From assembly GCA_964655005.1 (NCBI GenBank), contig CAZZKE010000086.1, positions 1 through 10,248 on the forward strand: a stretch of DNA of 10,248 nt. The letters are read 5' to 3'. Source of the stretch: CAZZKE01 sp964655005. Lineage in GTDB: Bacteria > Pseudomonadota > Alphaproteobacteria > Rhodospirillales > JABHCV01. Positions 6,555-10,248 of the stretch are shown in pieces. Position numbers and translations under genes: made by a program. Below the pieces are notes generated by a model. It saw only the letters and a program-made list of their open reading frames with translations, was not told the origin of the DNA and did not search any database. Each line of letters begins with the position of its first letter. Within the stretch, counting starts at the first letter, position 1.

Positions 6555-7289
6555 TTATTGAGCACGGGCCTCGTTCATATGGCGGCGCATATCGGTGATG
6601 CTTTGTTCAAGGCCGACAAAAATCGCCTCGCCAATCAGGAAATGGCCGATATTCAATTCGCTGATCGTCGGAATCGCGGCTATCGGCCTGACCGTATCGA
6701 AGGTCAATCCATGGCCGGCGTGGCATTCCAGGCCGATCCGGTGACCGTAAGCGGCGGCCTCGACAATACGGGCCAACTCGGCTTCCCGGGCCTCGCCCCC
6801 GGCATCGCAAAAGGCCCCGACATGCAGTTCCACCACCGGTGCCCCCAGTAACCTGGCGGCATCGAGCTGTTCCAGATCCGGTTCGATGAACAGCGACACC
6901 CGGATACCGGCCTTCGAAAGTGCTTCGACATATGGAAACAGCCGGTTGTGACCGCCGCGCGCATCCAGGCCGCCTTCGGTGGTCCGCTCTTCGCGTTTTT
7001 CCGGCACGATGCAGGCGGCGTGGGGAACATGGGCGAGCGCGATTTCCAGCATTTCGTCAGTCGCCGCCATTTCCAGATTGAGCGGGCTGTCAACTTCGTT
7101 GCACAGCCGGGTTATATCGGCATCGGAAATATGCCGCCGGTCTTCCCGTAAATGGGCGGTGATGCCGTCGGCGCCGGCCATAACGGCCAGCTTCGCGGCA
7201 TCGACCGGGTCCGGATGACCGCCGCCGCGGGCATTCCGAATAGTCGCGACATGATCGATATTAACGCCCAGCCTTAAATAATTGGTCAT
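6555..7289 (-). CDS. pdxJ: Pyridoxine 5'-phosphate synthase
   Basis: PdxJ of 244 residues, normal length. It condenses 1-deoxy-D-xylulose 5-phosphate with 3-amino-2-oxopropyl phosphate (1-amino-acetone 3-phosphate) to give pyridoxine 5'-phosphate, the last ring-forming step of DXP-dependent vitamin B6 synthesis. TIM-barrel motifs appear in order: NIDHVATIRNARGG (10-23), ITAHLREDRRHI (43-54, with catalytic H46), NLEMA (71-75, with E73), PEKREERTTEGGLD (96-109), CHAGHGL (189-195, with H193) and ELNIGHFLIGEAIFVGL (211-227), the phosphate-binding end. The ATG overlaps the stop of the DUF2062 gene (ATGA), so the two are likely co-translated. Downstream comes lepB rather than acpS. Confidence 0.97.
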   Translation of the reverse strand: MTNYLRLGVNIDHVATIRNARGGGHPDPVDAAKLAVMAGADGITAHLREDRRHISDADITRLCNEVDSPLNLEMAATDEMLEIALAHVPHAACIVPEKREERTTEGGLDARGGHNRLFPYVEALSKAGIRVSLFIEPDLEQLDAARLLGAPVVELHVGAFCDAGGEAREAELARIVEAAAYGHRIGLECHAGHGLTFDTVRPIAAIPTISELNIGHFLIGEAIFVGLEQSITDMRRHMNEARAQ

Positions 7290-7879
7290 TTTCGGTTATC
7301 CGCCAGCTTGTTTCCCGAATTGCGGCGACTGAACCGCCGATGCTGATACGAGGCGATCAATGGTCGCAAGGAAAAGAAAAATACCAGCCAGATAACGATA
7401 AAACTGGGTATGCCACCCAGAAACATCGGCCACCATACCGGCCAGACGGTTTGGAACAGATAGGTCATATCGAGCTTCAACAGGGCCTCTATCACCGAGG
7501 CGAACATTGAAGAGAAGTCTTCGCCGCCGCTGTGGGTATAGGTCCCGGCCTGGCCGATCCACAACCCGATTTCATATATCCAGGCCCAGATAAAAGGGAA
7601 TGTCCAGGGATTGCCGACCAGGGTGCCGATGGCGGAAGCGACGATACTGGAACGGATGATCCAGGCGAACAGCGCCCCAAGCACCAGATGCAGGCCGACG
7701 AACGGGGTAAAAGAAATGGCGGCGCCGCAGGCAAAACCGGCGGCGATTGAATATGGCGTGCCGGGAAGCCGCCCGACCCGGTGAAACAGGTACAGCGACG
7801 ACCGCTTCCAGCCGCGGCGCGGCCACAAAAAATCACGCGCCCGGTGATGCAGTTGTCTTTTTTCTCGGCGTTGGAACAT
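7286..7879 (-). CDS. DUF2062 membrane protein
   Basis: Integral membrane protein of 197 residues in the DUF2062 family, function unknown. The N-terminus is strongly basic (MFQRREKRQLHHRARDFLWPRRGWKR). It is followed by the conserved stretch RLPGTPYSIAAGFACGAAISFTPFVGLH (37-64), helix 65-83, and TLVGNPWTFPFIW (86-98), the family's typical Gly-Asn-Pro/Thr-Phe-Pro motif. A last hydrophobic segment spans about 150-172 and a basic tail 174-197. I chose the ATG at 7879 because the family begins MF-R-REK; an ATG at 7924 would add 15 unlikely residues and overlap rsh. No clear ribosome binding site is visible. It sits 31 nt after rsh and overlaps pdxJ by ATGA; this position between rsh and pdxJ is common in alphaproteobacteria but does not reveal its job. 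Confidence 0.88.
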   Translation of the reverse strand: MFQRREKRQLHHRARDFLWPRRGWKRSSLYLFHRVGRLPGTPYSIAAGFACGAAISFTPFVGLHLVLGALFAWIIRSSIVASAIGTLVGNPWTFPFIWAWIYEIGLWIGQAGTYTHSGGEDFSSMFASVIEALLKLDMTYLFQTVWPVWWPMFLGGIPSFIVIWLVFFFSLRPLIASYQHRRFSRRNSGNKLADNRK

Positions 7880-7910
7880 GGTCGCAATGTTTACCGTTTT
7901 AGCTAAAAAT

Positions 7911-10070
7911 TCAACCTCTTGCACGTTCGACCGTGTTGATCGCCGGAGTCGCCCGCAAGGCCGCGATGATATCGGCCAGATGCTTGACGTCGCGGACCTC
8001 TACATCAATCAGCAAATCAAAAAATTCGCGGCTACGATTGGTAATTTTCAGGTTCGATATATTACCTTCGTTACGGCCTATCACCATGGACAGGGTGCCC
8101 AGGCTTCCCGGCTCGTTAACCACCGTCAAATGAATTCTGCCGACATGGAAATCGGGCAATTCGGTTCCCAGTTGCCACGAAACATCAAGCCATCGTTCAG
8201 GTGTATCGGCATATGTTTCAAGGGTTTCACAGTCAATTGTGTGAATAGTCACGCCCTTGCCGGTGGTGATGATGCCAACGATGCGATCGCCGGGCAATGG
8301 ATGGCAACACCCGGCGTAATGGACCGCCATGCCGGGTATAAGACCCTTTATGGCGATGGCGTTTTCGTGTTTGTCGCCAGCCTTTCCCTTGGCCGGTCTT
8401 TTCTTGATATAATCGATCGGGACGACCTTATCGTCACGGCGTTTTTTGGTTGCCGGGAATACCGCTTCCACCACATCGCGCGCCGAAACATTGCCGGATC
8501 CGACCTGGGCCGTAAGATCATCGGCAGAGCCCTGCTTGAATACTTTCAGCACGCCGGTCAGGGCCTTTTCGGTAAATTCATAGCCTTCTTCGCGAAATGC
8601 CCGTTGCAGGATCGCCCGGCCCAGTTGCAGGTACTGTTCCTTTTCCTGGGAATGAATGAAGCGGCGGATGCGCGCCCGGGCCTTGCCGGTAACAACAAAT
8701 CTTTCCCATGTGGGCGAAGGAGTCTGGGCGTTTGAGGTCAGAATTTCCACCTGATCGCCGTTCTGCAACTCGCTTCGCAGGGGCACCATGCGACCGTTGA
8801 CCTTGGCCCCGACGCAACGGTCTCCGATTTCCGAATGCACGGCGTAGGCAAAATCAACGGGCGTGGCGCCCTGCGGCATATTGATCAAATCTCCCCTTGG
8901 GCTAAAACAGAAAACCTGATCCTGGAACATTTCCAGCTTGGTGTGTTCCAGGAATTCCTCCGGCCCGGCGGCATGTTCGAGAATATCCAGCAGTTCGCGT
9001 AACCAGCGATATTGCTTGCCTTCTGTGGTCCCGGCATTTTGCTTGTAGGACCAATGGGCGGCGACGCCGTTTTCGGCAATTTCGTGCATTTCCTGAGTCT
9101 TGATCTGGATCTCGATCCGGTGCTGATCCGGCCCCAGCACCCCGGTATGCAGGGATCGGTAGCCATTGGGCTTGGCGGTGCTGATGTAATCCTTGAAGCG
9201 GCCCGGCACCACGCGATAAGAACTGTGGATGATGCCCAGCGCGTGATAACAATCATCGACATCGCCGACGATTATGCGAAACGCCATCACATCGGAAAGC
9301 TGTTCGAAAGCGACATTCTTGAACTGCATCTTGCGCCATATCGAATAAGGAAGCTTTTCGCGGCCATCAATTTCGGCCTCTACGCCCCCGTCCTTAAGGG
9401 TCTTGGTCAATTCGTCGTTGATCTTGGTGACCAGGCCGCCACCTTCTTCGCGGAGGTATTCCAGCCGGGCGATGATCGATTGACGGGCCTCGGGATTAAT
9501 TTCCGCAAACGCCAGATCTTCCAGTTCGTTTTTCATCTCCTGCATTCCGATGCGTTCGGCTAGCGGGGCGAAAATTTCCATGGTTTCCTTGGCGATACGG
9601 CGGCGTTTGTTTTCATTATCGATAAAATGAAGGGTCCGCATGTTGTGCAGACGGTCGGCCAGCTTGACCAGAAGAACGCGTATATCTTCCGACATGGCAA
9701 GCAACAGCTTGCCGAAATTTTCTGCTTGCTTGGCGTGATCAGACTGCATTTCGATCAGCGTCAGCTTGGTCACGCCTTCGACCAGGCGACCGACTTCCCG
9801 ACCGAACAGGGCGGTAATTTCCTCCTGGGTCGCCAGGGTGTCTTCGATCGTATCGTGCAACAGCGCGGTGATGATGCTGGCGCTATCGAGCTTATAGTCG
9901 GTAAGAATGCCGGCGACTTCCAGCGGATGCAGAAAATACGGGTCGCCCGAGGCCCGTTTCTGGTTGCCGTGGGCCTTCATGGAAAACACATAGGCGCGAT
10001 TAAGCGCCTCCTCGTCGGCGCCCAAATCATAGGATTTTACCCGTTCGACGAGTTCAAACTGCCGGATCAA
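7911..10070 (-). CDS. rsh: Bifunctional (p)ppGpp synthetase/hydrolase (RelA/SpoT, Rsh)
   Basis: Long RelA/SpoT homologue of 719 residues that makes and degrades the alarmone (p)ppGpp in the stringent response. The HD hydrolase domain is intact: HGNQKRASGDPYFLHP (34-49), LLHDTIEDT (70-78, HD at 72-73) and KLADRLHNMRTL (136-147). The synthetase domain has GRFKDYISTAKPNGYRSLH (290-308), where RFKD is the version seen in bifunctional rather than RelA-only enzymes, and EIQIKT (320-325). A TGS domain spans about 384-446, a conserved Cys/His-containing region holds HYAGCCHPLPGDRIVG, and an ACT domain occupies roughly the last 80 residues. Both activities therefore look functional. The start is TTG at 10070, giving MIRQFELVERV, which matches the family N-terminus; GGGAG lies eight bases upstream. 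The leader contains a repeat and large inverted repeats. rpoZ, often upstream in this group, is not within the window. Confidence 0.96.
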   Translation of the reverse strand: MIRQFELVERVKSYDLGADEEALNRAYVFSMKAHGNQKRASGDPYFLHPLEVAGILTDYKLDSASIITALLHDTIEDTLATQEEITALFGREVGRLVEGVTKLTLIEMQSDHAKQAENFGKLLLAMSEDIRVLLVKLADRLHNMRTLHFIDNENKRRRIAKETMEIFAPLAERIGMQEMKNELEDLAFAEINPEARQSIIARLEYLREEGGGLVTKINDELTKTLKDGGVEAEIDGREKLPYSIWRKMQFKNVAFEQLSDVMAFRIIVGDVDDCYHALGIIHSSYRVVPGRFKDYISTAKPNGYRSLHTGVLGPDQHRIEIQIKTQEMHEIAENGVAAHWSYKQNAGTTEGKQYRWLRELLDILEHAAGPEEFLEHTKLEMFQDQVFCFSPRGDLINMPQGATPVDFAYAVHSEIGDRCVGAKVNGRMVPLRSELQNGDQVEILTSNAQTPSPTWERFVVTGKARARIRRFIHSQEKEQYLQLGRAILQRAFREEGYEFTEKALTGVLKVFKQGSADDLTAQVGSGNVSARDVVEAVFPATKKRRDDKVVPIDYIKKRPAKGKAGDKHENAIAIKGLIPGMAVHYAGCCHPLPGDRIVGIITTGKGVTIHTIDCETLETYADTPERWLDVSWQLGTELPDFHVGRIHLTVVNEPGSLGTLSMVIGRNEGNISNLKITNRSREFFDLLIDVEVRDVKHLADIIAALRATPAINTVERARG

Positions 10071-10083
10071 AGCGGCATCTCCC
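10067..10083 (-). promoter_or_regulatory. rsh start region: RBS, TTG start and overlapping three-codon ORF
   Basis: GGGAG (10083-10079) lies eight bases before the TTG start of rsh (10070-10068). An ATG at 10078-10076, too close to that RBS to use it well, opens a three-codon frame (Met-Pro-Leu) whose TGA (10069-10067) overlaps the TTG. The arrangement could limit or couple initiation at rsh, or be incidental. Confidence 0.4.
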
Positions 10084-10089
10084 GGTGAT

Positions 10090-10124
10090 TTATACCAAGT
10101 TGCAGAAAGAATGACCCATAGAGA
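10090..10124 (+). repeat. Dispersed intergenic repeat, copy B (right edge)
   Basis: This starts TTATACCAAG and aligns without gaps to copy A (minus strand, 55 to 21) at 26 of 35 positions. The best blocks are the first 10 bases and positions 24-30 and 32-35 of the alignment (GACCCAT, GAGA). It lies 20 bases before the rsh start and runs directly into the long inverted repeat at 10125-10220, suggesting that both belong to one element. Confidence 0.6.
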
Positions 10125-10220
10125 TCGTCACAGCAGTCCTTCGGGTAGAAGAAGAAGCCGCCGGCGATGCGATCGCATCGTCAAGGCTTCTTAACGCCCT
10201 CCGAAGGACTGCTGTGGCGA
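10125..10220. repeat. Nested inverted repeat (96-base hairpin element) upstream of rsh
   Basis: The outer arms are 10125-10144 and 10201-10220, a 20-bp stem with one G-T pair whose core, CACAGCAGTCCTTCGG against CCGAAGGACTGCTGTG, is 16 bp perfect. Inside is an 8-bp pair, AAGAAGCC (10152-10159) with GGCTTCTT (10185-10192). At the centre is a perfect 16-bp palindrome, CGATGCGATCGCATCG (10165-10180). Three concentric levels of symmetry indicate a folded nucleic acid or a mobile hairpin element rather than coding sequence. It would lie in the 5' leader if rsh transcription starts further upstream. Confidence 0.75.
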
Positions 10221-10248
10221 CCGGAACGGCGGCTTCACAAGCCTTTTG

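Larger units (their letters stand above)
10071..10248. other. Region upstream of rsh
   Basis: This stretch of 178 bp holds no recognisable gene. It contains the rsh RBS, repeat copy B, the nested inverted repeat, and at 10231-10247 a GGCTT-CAC-AAGCC hairpin followed by TTTT on the plus strand, which could be a weak terminator or the edge of another repeat. A minus-strand frame is open from the window edge to a TAA at 10092-10090 (52 codons, Ala/Ser/Arg-rich), but it runs through the inverted repeat and is not protein-like. Confidence 0.6.

Noticed and set aside
7878..8735. Plus-strand open frame of 285 codons opposite rsh
   Set aside because: It lies wholly antisense to the well-conserved rsh gene except for its first bases and shows no domain; high GC leaves long open shadows.
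10171..10178. GATCGCAT/GCGATCGC core of the palindrome resembling the cyanobacterial HIP1 octamer
   Set aside because: A single occurrence inside a longer palindrome in a proteobacterial gene context gives no reason to link it to HIP1.
10090..10247. Partial minus-strand gene (possibly rpoZ end) entering from the right edge
   Set aside because: The open frame is Ala/Ser/Arg-rich, passes through the inverted repeat and lacks the acidic C-terminus expected of the omega subunit.
1..10248. CRISPR array, tRNA, insertion sequence or phage genes
   Set aside because: No regularly spaced repeats, cloverleaf-like segment, transposase or phage protein was found on either strand.

Overview
The window looks like chromosomal DNA of an alphaproteobacterium, probably of Rhodospirillales type. 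The evidence is the order rsh - DUF2062 - pdxJ - lepB - rnc - era with recO nearby, the wording of the proteins (for example the RecO 'LDLSRCAATG' stretch and the N-terminus of the bifunctional Rsh), moderately high GC and TolC/HlyD-type envelope genes. Almost all genes lie on the minus strand. There is no tRNA, rRNA, CRISPR array, transposase or phage gene, and no stretch over 300 bases without a gene.

Right block (minus strand, 10070 down to 4124): rsh ((p)ppGpp synthetase/hydrolase, TTG start), a DUF2062 membrane protein, pdxJ (vitamin B6), lepB (signal peptidase I), rnc (RNase III) and era (ribosome-assembly GTPase). Spacing is 31 nt, ATGA overlap, 82 nt, 10 nt and ATGA overlap. This is a housekeeping cluster joining stringent response, cofactor synthesis, protein export and RNA processing. 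acpS, normally between pdxJ and lepB, is absent here.

Middle (3512-4078, plus strand): one unrecognised soluble 188-residue protein, convergent with era and divergent from recO, so it splits the usual era-recO pair. The 100-bp divergent region to recO holds a perfect 6+1+6 palindrome beside a possible recO -10 box.

Left block (minus strand, 3411 down to 127): recO, then a set that looks like a small envelope operon with its own possible promoter. It encodes a secreted SoxW-like thioredoxin (CPYC), a TolC-family outer-membrane factor and an unusually short HlyD-type periplasmic adaptor. No inner-membrane transporter is present in the window.

Both window edges and the era/3512-gene junction carry copies of a dispersed intergenic repeat beginning TTATACCAAG. 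The right-hand copy runs into a large nested inverted repeat that forms the upstream region of rsh. These repeats, the small adaptor, the missing acpS and the inserted unknown gene are the least ordinary parts; the rest is conserved core genome.
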